64,000 nucleotides of DNA from contig NZ_NKTZ01000008.1 of the NCBI RefSeq assembly GCF_003207855.1, positions 1-64,000 of the forward strand, given 5' to 3'. The notes under the pieces are model-generated. The model had not been told where the DNA came from. It ran no database searches and worked only from the letters and a program-made list of their open reading frames with translations. Positions 44,373 through 56,677 of the stretch are shown in pieces (positions within the stretch are counted from its first letter, which is position 1; every line of letters begins with the position of its first letter). The stretch is from Komagataeibacter rhaeticus. Its GTDB lineage: Bacteria; Pseudomonadota; Alphaproteobacteria; Acetobacterales; Acetobacteraceae. The translations under genes and the position numbers were made by a program.

Positions 44373-45462
44373 GCAGTTCGGGCAGTTCGTCAAACGCCAG
44401 CGTGGCCGGGCTGTCCGCGCTTTCGCCCGCCACGATCGAGCCGATCACGAAGGCCTGCTGGCCACGTTCGGCCAGATGGGCAAGGGCCGCGGCGCTGTCG
44501 CGCACCACCAGCACCATGCCAATGCCGCAGTTGAACACGCGCAGCATTTCCTCGGTCATGACATTGCCGGTGCTGGCCAGCCAGCTGAACACGGGCGGGA
44601 TGGGCCAGCTCGTGCCATCCACCACGGCGCACACGCCCTTGGGCAGCACGCGCGGCAGGTTGCCCGGCAGGCCGCCGCCCGTAATATGGGCCGCCCCCAC
44701 CAGCAGCCCCGCATGATGCAGGTCCAGCACGGGATGGACGTACAGCGTGGTGGGCGTCATCAGCGCCTGGCCCAGTGTCTGGCCTTCGGCGAAGGGGCAG
44801 GGCGCGTCCCAGCCCAGCCCGCTGCGGGTGACGATGCTGCGCACGAGCGAGAAGCCATTGGAATGCACACCGGCAGAGGGCAGGCCGATCAGCGTGTCAC
44901 CGGGCTGGATGGTGCCGGGCAGCAGCGCCGCGCGTTCCGCCGCCCCGACCGAGAAACCAGCCAGGTCGTAATGGCCCGCGGCATACATGCCCGGCATTTC
45001 CGCCGTCTCGCCGCCCACCAGCGCGCAGCCGGAGTCGGCACAGCCTTTTGCAATGCCGCGCACCACCTTGGCCGCATCCTCGACCGCCAGCCTGCCGGTG
45101 GCGAAATAGTCCAGGAAGAACAGCGGTGTCGCACCCTGCACCACCAGGTCGTTCACGCACATGGCCACAAGGTCGATGCCCACGGTCTCATGCAGCCCGC
45201 TTTCGATCGCGATCATGAGCTTGGTGCCCACCCCATCGGTGCAGGAGACAAGGATGGGGTCGGCAAAGCCCGCCGCCTTCAGGTCGAACAGCGCGCCAAA
45301 TCCGCCCAGCCCCCCCATCGTGCCGGGACGGTCCGTGGCCTTTGCCGCGGGCTTGATCACTTCGACAAGCGCGTCACCGGCGGCAATGTCCACCCCGGCA
45401 TCGCGGTAGGTGGCGGGCGTGGTATCGGCGGGGGCAACGGGCGGGCGGGGGGCGGACGTCAT
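44365..45462 (-). CDS. purM: phosphoribosylaminoimidazole synthetase
   Basis: AIR synthetase, fifth step of purine synthesis, ATP-dependent ring closure of FGAM. The 365-residue product has G-A-L-F-D-L, the D-G-V-G-T-K-L metal/ATP segment, [10 protein letters not shown] and the [11 protein letters not shown] motif, and full family length. It forms an operon with purN. Interesting in context, since the right end of the window holds purine breakdown. It is divergent from an Hda-like gene with only about 58 nt between them. Confidence 0.96.
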   Translation of the reverse strand: MTSAPRPPVAPADTTPATYRDAGVDIAAGDALVEVIKPAAKATDRPGTMGGLGGFGALFDLKAAGFADPILVSCTDGVGTKLMIAIESGLHETVGIDLVAMCVNDLVVQGATPLFFLDYFATGRLAVEDAAKVVRGIAKGCADSGCALVGGETAEMPGMYAAGHYDLAGFSVGAAERAALLPGTIQPGDTLIGLPSAGVHSNGFSLVRSIVTRSGLGWDAPCPFAEGQTLGQALMTPTTLYVHPVLDLHHAGLLVGAAHITGGGLPGNLPRVLPKGVCAVVDGTSWPIPPVFSWLASTGNVMTEEMLRVFNCGIGMVLVVRDSAAALAHLAERGQQAFVIGSIVAGESADSPATLAFDELPELRD

Positions 45463-45520
45463 GCGGCGGGCCTTTTTTCGTAATCAAACTATCACTTCCC
45501 CGGACTCCCGCGGGCAGGCT

Positions 45521-46366
45521 ATGAAAACCGCCATATGGAACCGGGGCCAAACGGACTTCCGGCTCTCTTTACGTCATGGCGGGGCTACGCACAAAGCAGT
45601 GGATGGGCGCACGAAGCTGAAAACGGATGAAAACACGGTTGCCGGGGCGATCGGGCAGCTGGTGTTGCCGTTTGCCCACACGCCGCGCTTTGCCGCCAGT
45701 GACTTCGTGTTTTCCGCCTCCAACGCCGCCGCCCGCAGCTGGCTGCTCGGTCCCACCCCGTGGCCCGAACGCAGGCTGGCGCTGTGGGGGCCGGCGGGCA
45801 CCGGCAAGACCCATATGCTCGATATCTGGGCGCGGCGGCATGAGGCCCTTCTCCTGCACGGCGGCAGCCTGACGCATGCGCATGTCGCGGCCCTGTTTGC
45901 CGCGCGTGGCGGGCGCAGGCCACCCATGGCCATGGCGCTGGACGGGGCGGACATGTGTGGTGACGAGCATGCGTTGCTGCACCTGCTCAACAGCGCGCGG
46001 GAACAGGGCATGGCCGTGCTGCTGGGCGCGCGCACGCCACCGGCGCGCTGGCCGGTCATCCTGCCCGATCTGGCCAGCAGGCTGCGCGCGACCATGGCCG
46101 TGGCCGTGGGCCAGCCGGGGGACGGGCTGCTGCGCGTGCTGCTGCTGCGCCTGCTGGCGGAACGGCAGATCGTGGTGGCCCAGCCGGTGGTGGAATGGCT
46201 GCTGCGCCGCCTGCCGCGTACCGCGCGCGCCATGCAGGCCGCCGTGCGCCGGCTTGATCACGCGGCCCTGGCCACGGGGCGCCCCGTCACCCGCGCGCTG
46301 GCGGCAAGCGTGCTGTCCGACATGCTGGCGGGGGCCGGGGATACGCCGCCCGGACCCGGTCCCTGA
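45521..46366 (+). CDS. Hda/DnaA-like AAA+ protein
   Basis: AAA+ protein resembling the DnaA core and the Hda regulator that inactivates DnaA-ATP at the replication clamp. Walker A is G-P-A-G-T-G-K-T-H. Near the N-terminus Q-L-V-L-P-F fits a sliding-clamp binding motif, as in Hda. The sensor 2/DnaA domain IV DNA-binding part is absent. Several starts are possible: ATG at 45521 (281 residues) or GTG at 45599 (255), the latter closer to normal Hda length. It precedes ppk, as hda-like genes do in several alphaproteobacteria, which supports the call. Walker B is weak (A-L-D-G-A-D). Confidence 0.8.
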   Translation: MKTAIWNRGQTDFRLSLRHGGATHKAVDGRTKLKTDENTVAGAIGQLVLPFAHTPRFAASDFVFSASNAAARSWLLGPTPWPERRLALWGPAGTGKTHMLDIWARRHEALLLHGGSLTHAHVAALFAARGGRRPPMAMALDGADMCGDEHALLHLLNSAREQGMAVLLGARTPPARWPVILPDLASRLRATMAVAVGQPGDGLLRVLLLRLLAERQIVVAQPVVEWLLRRLPRTARAMQAAVRRLDHAALATGRPVTRALAASVLSDMLAGAGDTPPGPGP

Positions 46367-46465
46367 ACGGCGTGCCGGCATCCATGCTCTGGCCAGGACC
46401 CGCATGGCTCTTTAGGGTCGATTGCAACAAACATAATGCCACCGCCGAACGGGAGCTTGAAACCA

Positions 46466-48739
46466 GTGACCAGACCGCCACGCAAGTCCGCAGCCAAGCC
46501 CGCACCGGCCCCGCGTGCCCGTACGCGCAGCCGCAAGCCTGCCAGCACGGGGCGGCAGATGGTGGTGCGTGAACCCGTGATGCCGCTGCCCGATGCCACG
46601 TCGCCCCAGCGGTTCATCAACCGGGAACTGTCGTGGCTCGATTTCAACCAGCGCGTGGTGGATGAGGCCGACAATCCCCGCAACCCGCTGCTGGAGCGGG
46701 TGCGCTTCCTGTCAATCAGCGCCAGCAACCTTGATGAATTCTACTCCGTGCGTGTGGCGGGGCTGGTGGGACAGGTGCGCGAGGGGCTGGTCAAGACCTC
46801 GCCCGATGGCCTGACCCCCCAGCAGCAGCTTGCGGCCGTGCGTGAGCGGACCGGCAGGCTGCTGTATGAACAGCAGCGCATCTGGCGCGACCTGCAGCGC
46901 GAGCTGGAAGGGGCGGGCATCGTGCTGTGTGACGAGGTCTCGTTTACCGCCGAGGAACAGGCCTGGCTGGAAAGCTGCTTCATGGAGCGGGTATTCCCCG
47001 TCCTGACCCCGCTGGCCATAGACCCCGCCCATCCGCTGCCCTTCATTCCCAACATGGGCATTGCGCAGGCGCTGCGGCTGCTCAATGCCGAGACCGGGCA
47101 GTTCGTGATGGAGGCGCTGATCCTGCTGCCCGCGCGCATCGAGCGCTTCATCCGGCTGCCGGCAAGCCTGTCGCCCCCCGGTGTGACGCGCTTCATCTTG
47201 CTTGAACGCCTGATTGTCATGTGCATCGACCGCCTGTTCCCCGGCCTGGTGGCGGGGGACTGGGGGGTGATGCGCATCGTGCGCGACACGGACGTGGAAT
47301 TCGAGGACGAGGCCGAGGATCTGGTCCGCTCGTACGAAAGCGCGCTCAAGCGCCGCAGGCGCGGGGTGGTGATCCATCTCGATATCGAATCCCGCATGCC
47401 CGAGGACCTGGCCCGTTCCATGGCCGAAGGGCTGGCCCCGCCCCCCGATGAGGTATCCGTCCAGTCCGGGCTGATCGGGGTGGTGGACCTCAAGCAGCTG
47501 ATCGTCGATGACCGGCCGGACCTGCTGTTCCCGCCCTACACCCCGCGTTTTCCCGAACGGATTGTCGATTGCGGCGGTGACTGCTTTGCCGCCATCCGCG
47601 CGCGTGACATGATCGTGCACCACCCCTTCGAGAGTTTTGACGTGGTGGTGCAGTTCCTGCGGCAGGCGGCACTTGACCCCGCCGTGGTGGCGATCAAGCA
47701 GACGCTGTACCGCACGTCGCGCGACAGCCCGATCGTCAAGGCGCTGATCGAGGCGGCGGAGGCGGGCAAGGCCGTGACCGCCATGGTCGAACTGCGCGCA
47801 CGCTTCGATGAGGAGGCGAACATCCGCCTCGCGCGTGCGCTGGAGGCGGCGGGCGTGCAGGTGGTCTTTGGTTTTTCCGACCTCAAGACCCATGCCAAGC
47901 TCAGCCTTGTGGTGCGGCGCGAGGGGGGGGCACTGCGCTCCTATGCCCATTTCGGCACCGGCAACTATCATCCCATCACGGCGCGCATCTATACCGATCT
48001 GTCCTACTTCACCTGCAATCCCGAACTGGTGCGGGACTCGGCACGGCTGTTCAACTACATGACCGGCTATGCCGTGCCCGCCCGGATGGAGGCGATCGCG
48101 TTTTCCCCCGTCACGATCCGCCGCACGCTGGAGGAACTGATCGCGGGCGAGATCGCGCATGCGCAGGCGGGCCGGCCTGCGCATATCTGGCTGAAAATGA
48201 ACTCGCTGGTGGACCCCGACCTGATCGACCGGCTGTACGCAGCCTCCTGCGCCGGGGTGCGCATCGTGGCGGTGGTGCGCGGCATCTGCTGCCTGCGCCA
48301 CGGTGTTCCGGGGCTTTCGGAAAACATCAGGATCAAGTCCATCGTCGGCCGCTTCCTTGAACACGCGCGCATCTATGCCTTTGGTGACGGGCACCGCCTG
48401 CCTTCCCGGCAGGCGAAGCTCTACATTTCCTCGGCGGACTGGATGCAGCGCAACATGGACTGGCGGGTGGAAAGCATGGTGCCCATGCTGGACCCGCAGA
48501 TCCATGCCCGCGTGCTGGACCAGATCATGGTCATTGACCTGAAGGACAACCTGCAGTCATGGATCCTGCAGCGCAACGGCGTGTGGCGCAGGCTGGAGCC
48601 GGGACGCAGGCCGTTTTCATCGCATGAATATTTCATGGAGCATCCGGGGCCGATGGGGCGCGGCACGGCGGCGGGGGATGCCCCCATCCGGGTCAGCGCC
48701 TCCCAGCCATGGCATACGGAACAGAACATTGAGGACTGA
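46466..48739 (+). CDS. ppk1: polyphosphate kinase 1
   Basis: Makes long-chain polyphosphate from ATP reversibly, via autophosphorylated histidine, at the membrane. Catalytic region A-H-F-G-T-G-N-Y-H has the active His. The second conserved His lies in R-F-L-E-H-A-R-I-Y, and the N domain opens [14 protein letters not shown] chose the GTG at 46466 (757 residues) with GGGAG 10 nt upstream; the earlier ATG has none. The N-terminal 45 residues are a basic Pro/Ala-rich tail not seen in E. coli. The following ppx gene forms the usual synthesis/degradation pair. Confidence 0.95.
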   Translation: MTRPPRKSAAKPAPAPRARTRSRKPASTGRQMVVREPVMPLPDATSPQRFINRELSWLDFNQRVVDEADNPRNPLLERVRFLSISASNLDEFYSVRVAGLVGQVREGLVKTSPDGLTPQQQLAAVRERTGRLLYEQQRIWRDLQRELEGAGIVLCDEVSFTAEEQAWLESCFMERVFPVLTPLAIDPAHPLPFIPNMGIAQALRLLNAETGQFVMEALILLPARIERFIRLPASLSPPGVTRFILLERLIVMCIDRLFPGLVAGDWGVMRIVRDTDVEFEDEAEDLVRSYESALKRRRRGVVIHLDIESRMPEDLARSMAEGLAPPPDEVSVQSGLIGVVDLKQLIVDDRPDLLFPPYTPRFPERIVDCGGDCFAAIRARDMIVHHPFESFDVVVQFLRQAALDPAVVAIKQTLYRTSRDSPIVKALIEAAEAGKAVTAMVELRARFDEEANIRLARALEAAGVQVVFGFSDLKTHAKLSLVVRREGGALRSYAHFGTGNYHPITARIYTDLSYFTCNPELVRDSARLFNYMTGYAVPARMEAIAFSPVTIRRTLEELIAGEIAHAQAGRPAHIWLKMNSLVDPDLIDRLYAASCAGVRIVAVVRGICCLRHGVPGLSENIRIKSIVGRFLEHARIYAFGDGHRLPSRQAKLYISSADWMQRNMDWRVESMVPMLDPQIHARVLDQIMVIDLKDNLQSWILQRNGVWRRLEPGRRPFSSHEYFMEHPGPMGRGTAAGDAPIRVSASQPWHTEQNIED

Positions 48740-48787
48740 GGGCAACGGCATGGATGGCGCGCGCATGGCATGGGGGACAGGCAGCAT

Positions 48788-50284
48788 ATGGGGCCGGATG
48801 TGACGGGTAATGGTGGGTTTCACCGCTCGGCGGTCATAGACCTGGGGTCGAATTCCGTCCGCCTTGTGGTGTTTGATGGCATTTCGCGCAATCCGGCCCC
48901 CATCTTCAACGAAAAGGTGGTCCTGCGCCTGGGCCGGGGGCTGAACGCCACGGGGCGGCTGAACGAGGAAGCCGTGCCGCTGGCCATGGAAGTCATGGCC
49001 CGCTTCAACGCCATTGCGCGCGGGATGGAGGCCAGCCCCTTCGAGGTACTGGCCACCGCCGCCGTGCGCGATGCCTCCAACGGGCCGGAATTCGTGGCGG
49101 GCCTGCGCGCGCGCCTGCCCGGCGTGCCGATCCGCATCCTGAGCGGGGAGGAGGAAGCCGACTACTCCGCCACCGGCGTGCTGTGCGGCATACCGGACGC
49201 CAACGGGCTGGTGGCCGATATCGGTGGTGGCTCGCTGGAACTGATCCGGCTGGAGAACGGGCGCAAGCGCAATGCCTGCACGCTGCCGCTGGGGGTGATC
49301 CGGCTCAATGACCGTGCCGATGGCGATCTGGCCCGCGCCCGCGCGCTGGTGGATGAGGACCTGTCCCGCGTGGACTGGCTGGATGATGTGCAGGGGCAGG
49401 ACATCTATCTGGTGGGCGGCGCCTTCCGCGCGCTGGCACGCCTGCAGATCGCGCGCACGGCCTATCCGCTCAACATCGTCCATCTTTACAGCCTGCCGCC
49501 CGAAACCGCGCGTGAGATGGCGGACTGGATCATCGGGGCCGGCCGGCGTTCGCTTGAACGCCTGCCCGGCGTACCGCGCAAGCGGCTGGAGGATACGCCC
49601 TATGCCGCGACCGTGCTGCGCCGCCTCATGCGGCGCACGCAGTCGCGCGGGGTGGTGTTCTGTGTCGATGGCCTGCGGGAAGGGTGGTACATGCGCAATG
49701 TCGCCGCTTCGGTCGCGGCCAATGACCCGCAGGACGCGGTGGCGCATGAAATGTGCCGCATGCTGGGCCGCAGCATGACCCTGCCGGGTCGGCTGGCGGA
49801 CTGGACCGCCCCGCTTTTCGTGCAGGAGGATGAGGACGCCCGGCGCCTGCGCCATGTGGCCTGCGGCCTGTCGGACGTGGGCGCGCATGACCACCCGGAA
49901 TACCGCGCCGAACAGACCTATCTGCGCATCCTGCGCCTGCAGGGCGTGGGCTTTACCCATCCGGCGCGGGCTTTCCTGTCGCTTACGCTGGCGGTGCGGT
50001 ACGGGGCTGACCTGTCGATGGATTACCTGCAACCCTCACGGCTGCTGCTCGACCAGATGCGTTTTGGCCATGCCGTGGCGCTGGGGCAGGCCCTGCGGCT
50101 GGCCTACAGTGTCAGCGGCGGGACCGAGGCGCTGCTGGATGGCACGCGGCTGGAGTGTGAAGGCGGCGTCCTGTCGCTGCATTTCGCCCCGGGGCGGGAC
50201 GTGGTGCAGGGGGAAAGCGTGCGCCGCAGGCTTGAGCGCCTGGGGGCGGCGCTGGGCCTGTCCGTCAAGATCCGCGATCACTAG
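48788..50284 (+). CDS. ppx: exopolyphosphatase / Ppx-GppA phosphatase
   Basis: Releases phosphate from polyphosphate ends, and in some species hydrolyses pppGpp. The 498-residue product has the ASKHA phosphate motif V-I-D-L-G-S-N-S-V-R-L-V, then T-A-A-V-R-D-A-S-N, L-S-G-E-E-E-A and D-I-G-G-G-S-L-E-L. I chose the ATG at 48788, which has GGGGGA about 10 nt upstream; an ATG at 48770 is possible. It is 48 nt after ppk1 and 4 nt before the amidohydrolase-like gene, so all three are probably cotranscribed. Opposing ppk/ppx activities in one transcript are common. Confidence 0.93.
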   Translation: MGPDVTGNGGFHRSAVIDLGSNSVRLVVFDGISRNPAPIFNEKVVLRLGRGLNATGRLNEEAVPLAMEVMARFNAIARGMEASPFEVLATAAVRDASNGPEFVAGLRARLPGVPIRILSGEEEADYSATGVLCGIPDANGLVADIGGGSLELIRLENGRKRNACTLPLGVIRLNDRADGDLARARALVDEDLSRVDWLDDVQGQDIYLVGGAFRALARLQIARTAYPLNIVHLYSLPPETAREMADWIIGAGRRSLERLPGVPRKRLEDTPYAATVLRRLMRRTQSRGVVFCVDGLREGWYMRNVAASVAANDPQDAVAHEMCRMLGRSMTLPGRLADWTAPLFVQEDEDARRLRHVACGLSDVGAHDHPEYRAEQTYLRILRLQGVGFTHPARAFLSLTLAVRYGADLSMDYLQPSRLLLDQMRFGHAVALGQALRLAYSVSGGTEALLDGTRLECEGGVLSLHFAPGRDVVQGESVRRRLERLGAALGLSVKIRDH

Positions 50285-50288
50285 CGGC

Positions 50289-51665
50289 ATGGGCGCGCGG
50301 CACGGGGTGGTGCGTGACCTGCTGCTGGTGCGTGGCGGCATGGTGGTGACGGGGCAGGCCTCGCTGCGGGTGGACGTGCTGTGTGGCGGCATGGGCGAGA
50401 TGCTGGCCGTCGGGCCGGATCTGGACATACCGGCGGGCTGCACGGTGGTCGATGCCGGTGGCCTGCTGGTCATGCCCGGCGGGGTTGACCCGCATACCGC
50501 CATCGGCGCGGATGAAGCCGGTTTTGCCCGTACGGCCGAGGCCCTTGCGGGGGGCACCACCACCATACTCGATACCCTGTACCCGCAGGGTGCTTCATTG
50601 GACGATGCATGGCGCGCATGGTGGCATGCGGCGGCGCGTTCACGGGTCGATGTGGGGGTGCACATGGCGCTGCCCGCAGCCAGCCCCGATGTGCTGCAGG
50701 GCATGGACATGCTGGTGGCGCGCAGGGGGGTCAACGCCTTTCACCTGTCCATGGCCGACGGGCTGTCCGACCGCGCCATCCTGCAACTGGCCGGCCACGC
50801 CGCCGCCTGTGGCGCGCTATGCCGGATCGAGGCGCAGAACGCGCAGGCCGTGGCCTATCTGCGCGCGGAACTGGCGCGGGCGGGCATTACGGGGGGCGAG
50901 GCCAGCCTGCTCAGCGCGCCCCCGCCGGTCGAGGCCGAGGCCACGGGCCGTGCCCTCATGCTGGCGGGGCTGAAGGGCGCGCCGGTGCAGGTCGGCCCGG
51001 TTTCCACCATGGGGGCCGTAGCCTGCCTGGCCGCCGCCCGCCTGAACGGCCAGCGCGTGGAGGGGCATGTGCTGGCCCCCCATCTGGTGGTGGACGAGAC
51101 GGCCCATGACGCCGATGCGGCCGGGGGTGGTGCCGCCTGGACCAGCCTGCCGCCCTTTCGTGACGGCACGCACCGGCGTGCGCTGTGGGGGGCGCTGGCG
51201 TGTGGCACCATCGGCATAGTGGCCAGCGGGTTCCGCCCGGTGGGCCGGCCGGGCAATGGCCTGCCCGGTGGCCTGGCGGAACGCATGCGCGTGGTCTGGC
51301 GGCATGGCGTGCAGGCAGGGCTGCTGGGGGCGGAGGAATTCGTGGCCGTGACCGCGCAGGCGGCGGCGCGTGCCTTCAACATCTATCCACGCAAGGGGGC
51401 CATCATGCCCGGCGCTGATGCCGATCTGGTGCTGTGGGACCCCGATGCTCAGGAAACCAGCCCCCACGGCCCCGGTACTCCCTATGGCGGGATCATGCTG
51501 GGTGGCCGCGCGGTGCAGGTGATCCGGGGCGGGGTTACGGTGTGGAAGGACAACCGGCTGTATGATGACGGCTGTTACGGGACCTATGTGCCGTGCCCGG
51601 CCTTCCGCTCCGGCCTGTCGGTGGAACTGCGCGAGGCGGCCCGCCTGTCCCTGCGCGATGGCTGA
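50289..51665 (+). CDS. dihydropyrimidinase/allantoinase-like protein lacking metal ligands
   Basis: 458-residue member of the cyclic amidohydrolase superfamily (dihydroorotase, hydantoinase, allantoinase). The scaffold is clear: V-M-P-G-G-V-D-P-H-T near residue 61-70, G-G-T-T-T-I-L-D near 93, the closing P-R-K-G-A-I-M-P-G-A-D-A-D-L-V-L-W-D-P. Yet the metal ligands are missing. The second His of H-x-H is Ala71, the carbamylated Lys segment reads A-F-H-L-S-M, and neither the third nor the fourth His nor the DHxPF Asp is visible (I-V-A-S-G-F-R-P). It may be a non-catalytic partner or regulator. It follows ppx by 4 nt and precedes xdhA by 276 nt. Confidence 0.8.
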   Translation: MGARHGVVRDLLLVRGGMVVTGQASLRVDVLCGGMGEMLAVGPDLDIPAGCTVVDAGGLLVMPGGVDPHTAIGADEAGFARTAEALAGGTTTILDTLYPQGASLDDAWRAWWHAAARSRVDVGVHMALPAASPDVLQGMDMLVARRGVNAFHLSMADGLSDRAILQLAGHAAACGALCRIEAQNAQAVAYLRAELARAGITGGEASLLSAPPPVEAEATGRALMLAGLKGAPVQVGPVSTMGAVACLAAARLNGQRVEGHVLAPHLVVDETAHDADAAGGGAAWTSLPPFRDGTHRRALWGALACGTIGIVASGFRPVGRPGNGLPGGLAERMRVVWRHGVQAGLLGAEEFVAVTAQAAARAFNIYPRKGAIMPGADADLVLWDPDAQETSPHGPGTPYGGIMLGGRAVQVIRGGVTVWKDNRLYDDGCYGTYVPCPAFRSGLSVELREAARLSLRDG

Positions 51666-51842
51666 TCCCGGACAGGGGCCACGCCATTCATTGCACCGGA
51701 AGGCGACGGGTAACCCATGGGTCCGCGGGGGCGGGGGTTGCGTGACCTGCTGTAGATGCCTGCACGCCGGATGACGCGGGCTGGAGCGTTTTGTCCCGTG
51801 GCGCACTCATTCTGCGATGGGGCCATTGCCTTTTTTGGTGAG

Positions 51843-51872
51843 GTGACAGGAGCCGGGCAGGTTCCATATATA
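51843..51872 (+). promoter_or_regulatory. candidate xdh promoter
   Basis: GTGACA at 51843-51848 and TATATA at 51867-51872 with 18-nt spacing, 70 nt before the xdhA start. It also lies in a dyad GTTCC/GGAAC arrangement (51861-51886). Only moderate matches, so tentative. Confidence 0.4.
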
Positions 51873-51941
51873 ACGCAAGAGGGAACACGCGGCTGTTCCG
51901 GCTGTCGGCCTTGAGGGGGGCAGGGCAGTCCTGTGGCCGGC

Positions 51942-53451
<1,510 letters not shown>

Positions 53452-53459
<8 letters not shown>

Positions 53460-55821
53460 CGCAAACATGCCTGCCGCCGCCGCAATCCCGGCCGTGGCGG
53501 ACACGATCGTGCCCGGCGGGGCCTCACGCAGCCTGCGGCATGAAAGTGCCGCCATGCATGTGCAGGGCAGCGCCAGCTATATTGATGACCTGCCCGAACC
53601 CCGTGGCACGCTGCACCTTGTGCCCGGCCTGAGCACGCGCGCGCATGCCCGCGTGCTGTCCATGGACCTGAGCGCCGTGCGGCAGGCCGAGGGGGTCGTG
53701 GGTGTCTATACCGCCGCCGACATTCCCGGTGACAACCAGATCAGCCCGGTGGGCAAGGGCGATGAGCCGCTGCTGGCGACCGATCTGGTCGCGTTTTACG
53801 GTCAGCCGCTGTTTGTCGTGGCGGCCACCACGCGCGGGGCGGCACGGCGGGCGGCACGGCTGGCCCGGGTCGAGTATGAAGACCTGCCCGCCATCCTGAA
53901 CGTGGCGCAGGCCCGTGAGGCCGGCAGCCCCATGGTCTGGCGGCCCATGGAAATGAAGCGTGGCGATGCGCAGGCCGGCCTTGCCCACGCGCCGCGCCGC
54001 CTGTCGGGCCGCATGACCGTGGGCGGGCAGGAGCATTTCTATCTGGAAGGCCAGATCGCCCTGGCCCGCCCCGGTGAGGAAGGGGAGATGCATGTCATCT
54101 CCTCCACCCAGCACCCGACCGAGACCCAGCACATGATCGCCCATGTGCTCGACCGCCCGTCCAACCTCATCACCACCGAAGTGCGGCGGATGGGCGGCGG
54201 CTTTGGCGGCAAGGAAACACAGGCCAATGCCTGCGCGTGCCTGGCCGCCCTTGTGGCCGACCGCACGGGACGTGCCGCCAAGATGCGCCTTGACCGTGAT
54301 GACGACATGACCATGACCGGCAAGCGGCATGACTTCGTGATCGACTATGATGTCGGCTTTACCGATGAAGGCCGGATCGTGGCGGTGGACATGGTGCTGG
54401 CCGCGCGCTGCGGCTGGTCGGCCGACCTGTCCGGCCCGGTGATCGACCGGGCGCTGTTCCATGCCGATAACGCCTATTTCTACCCCGATGTGCGCCTGCG
54501 TTCCGAGCCGCTGCGCACCAATACCCAGTCCAACACCGCCTATCGCGGTTTTGGTGGCCCGCAGGGCATTGTTGCCGCCGAGCGCGTGATCGAGGAAGTG
54601 GCTTTCGCCACCGGCCTCGACCCGCTGGAAGTCAGGCTGCGCAACGTGTACGGCACGCATGACCGTAACGTGACGCCCTACAACATGGTGGTGGAGGATT
54701 CGATCACCCACGACCTGCTGCCCCAGCTGGCCCGGCGCTGCCATTACACGCAGCGGCGCGCGGCGGCGCGGGCATTCAACGCGGGCAGCCGCCACCTGCG
54801 GCGCGGCATTGCCATAACACCGGTCAAGTTCGGCATCTCGTTCACCGCCACCCATTACAACCAGGCCGGTGCGCTGGTGCATGTCTATACCGATGGGTCG
54901 GTGCAGGTGAACCATGGCGGCACCGAAATGGGGCAGGGCCTGCATACCAAGATGGTGCAGGTGGTCATGCGCGAACTCGGGCTGGGCACCGACAGGGTGC
55001 GCATTACCGCCACCACCACGGGCAAGGTGCCCAATACATCGGCCACCGCTGCGTCCAGTGGCGCGGATCTCAATGGCATGGCGGTGCTGGACGCGGTGCG
55101 CCGCATCAAGCGCAGGCTGGTGGAATTCGCGGCCGCCCACTGGAACGTGGGTGAGGATGAAGTCCGCTTCCTGCCCGATGGCGTGCATGTGGGGCAGAAG
55201 GTGATCGCGTTCGCCCACCTGACGCGGCAGGCCTATTTTGCCCGCATCTCCATGTCCGCCAACGGGTTTTACAAGACGCCCAAGATCTCGTGGAACGGGG
55301 ATACGGGGCAGGGGCGGCCGTTCTATTATTTCGCCTATGGCGCCGCCTGTTCCGAAGTCATTGTCGATCTGCTGACGGGCGAGATGAAGATCGAGCGCGT
55401 CGATATCCTGCATGATGCAGGCGAATCGCTGAACCCCGTGCTCGATATCGGCCAGATCGAGGGGGGCTTCGTGCAGGGGGCAGGCTGGCTGACATGTGAG
55501 GAACTGGTCTGGGATGGCGCGGGCCGGCTGCGCACCCATGCGCCCAGCACCTACAAGATCCCGGCCTGTTCCGACCGTCCGCGTGTGTTCAATGTGGACC
55601 TGCTGGAAAATGCGCCCAATCGGGAGCACACCATCTTCCGCTCCAAGGCGGTGGGGGAGCCGCCCTTCGTGCACGGTGTCTCGGTCCTGCAGGCCATATC
55701 GGATGCGCTGGCCAGCCTTGATGGCTACCGCACCTGCCCGCGGCTGGATGCCCCCGCCACGCCGGAGATGGTCCTGCGCACGGTGGAACGCATGCGCAAC
55801 GGCCCGCTGCCCGCCGCCTGA
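53452..55821 (+). CDS. xdhB: xanthine dehydrogenase, molybdenum-binding subunit
   Basis: Large catalytic subunit holding the molybdopterin cofactor, where xanthine is hydroxylated to urate. Molybdenum motifs are R-R-M-G-G-G-F-G-G-K-E and A-Y-R-G-F-G-G-P-Q-G, and the base Glu is in K-A-V-G-E-P-P-F. Residue N-terminal K-G-D-E-P-L-L fits the family. The start at 53452 follows GGAG about 9 nt upstream and gives 789 residues, a normal length. The operon partner xdhC follows after 3 nt. Confidence 0.96.
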
Positions 55822-55824
55822 CCC

Positions 55825-56658
55825 ATGGACATGCAGATGCGGGCCGATCTGGTGCGGTGGCGGCTGGAAGGCCAGCCCGTGGCACGGGTCAGCGTGTCTG
55901 GCGCGCGTGGCTCCACCCCGCGCGCGGCCGGGACCTTCATGCTGCTTACGGCCAGTGAACAGTCGGGCACGATTGGTGGCGGGGATCTGGAATGGAACGC
56001 GATCCATCAGGCCCGCGCCCTGCTGCGCACGGGTGGTGCGCGGCAGGAGGTACGCATAAGCCTTGGCGGTAACTCGGGCCAGTGCTGCGGCGGGGAAGTC
56101 ACGCTTACGCTTGACCTGCCCGACGCGGATGAACTGGAAGACGTGCTGGCCCGGCTTGAACAGGCGCGGCGTACCCAGCCGCTGCTCCTGCTGTTTGGTG
56201 CCGGGCATGTGGGGCGCGCGCTGGCCCATGTGCTCGCTCCCCTGCCGCTGCGGCTGGCATGGTGCGATTCGCGCCCGCATGAATTCGGCCCCACCATTCC
56301 CCCCGGTGTCACGGTGCATGATGATGGGGACTGGGAAGGGCTGGTGGCCACGGCACCCCCCGGTTCCGGCGCACTGGTCCTGACACAGAGCCATGCGCTG
56401 GACAGCCTGATTGTTGCATCCATTCTCGAACGGGGTGATTTTCGCTATGTCGGGCTGATCGGCTCGGCCACCAAGCGCCGGCGGTTTGAAGCGGGGTTCC
56501 GCCAGATCGGCCTGCCCGATGCGCGGATCGCCACCATGGTCTGCCCGATAGGCGACCGGGGCGTGCGCGACAAGCGCCCCGCCGTGATCGCGGCACTGGT
56601 GGCGGCGGAAATCGTGACCCGTTTCCTGCATCCGGCGCAGGCTGAGGGCACAGGATAA
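55825..56658 (+). CDS. xdhC: xanthine dehydrogenase accessory protein
   Basis: Binds sulfurated molybdenum cofactor and inserts it into XdhB. The 277-residue product has the family motifs G-S-T-P-R, G-G-G-D-L-E-W, the CC-containing G-Q-C-C-G-G, the dinucleotide-like G-A-G-H-V-G-R-A and the C-terminal I-G-S-A-T-K-R. Its position right after xdhB is typical. A GGGA-rich segment is not clear before the ATG, so translation is likely coupled. Confidence 0.93.
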   Translation: MDMQMRADLVRWRLEGQPVARVSVSGARGSTPRAAGTFMLLTASEQSGTIGGGDLEWNAIHQARALLRTGGARQEVRISLGGNSGQCCGGEVTLTLDLPDADELEDVLARLEQARRTQPLLLLFGAGHVGRALAHVLAPLPLRLAWCDSRPHEFGPTIPPGVTVHDDGDWEGLVATAPPGSGALVLTQSHALDSLIVASILERGDFRYVGLIGSATKRRRFEAGFRQIGLPDARIATMVCPIGDRGVRDKRPAVIAALVAAEIVTRFLHPAQAEGTG

Positions 56659-56677
56659 ACGGGGATGACACGACCTT

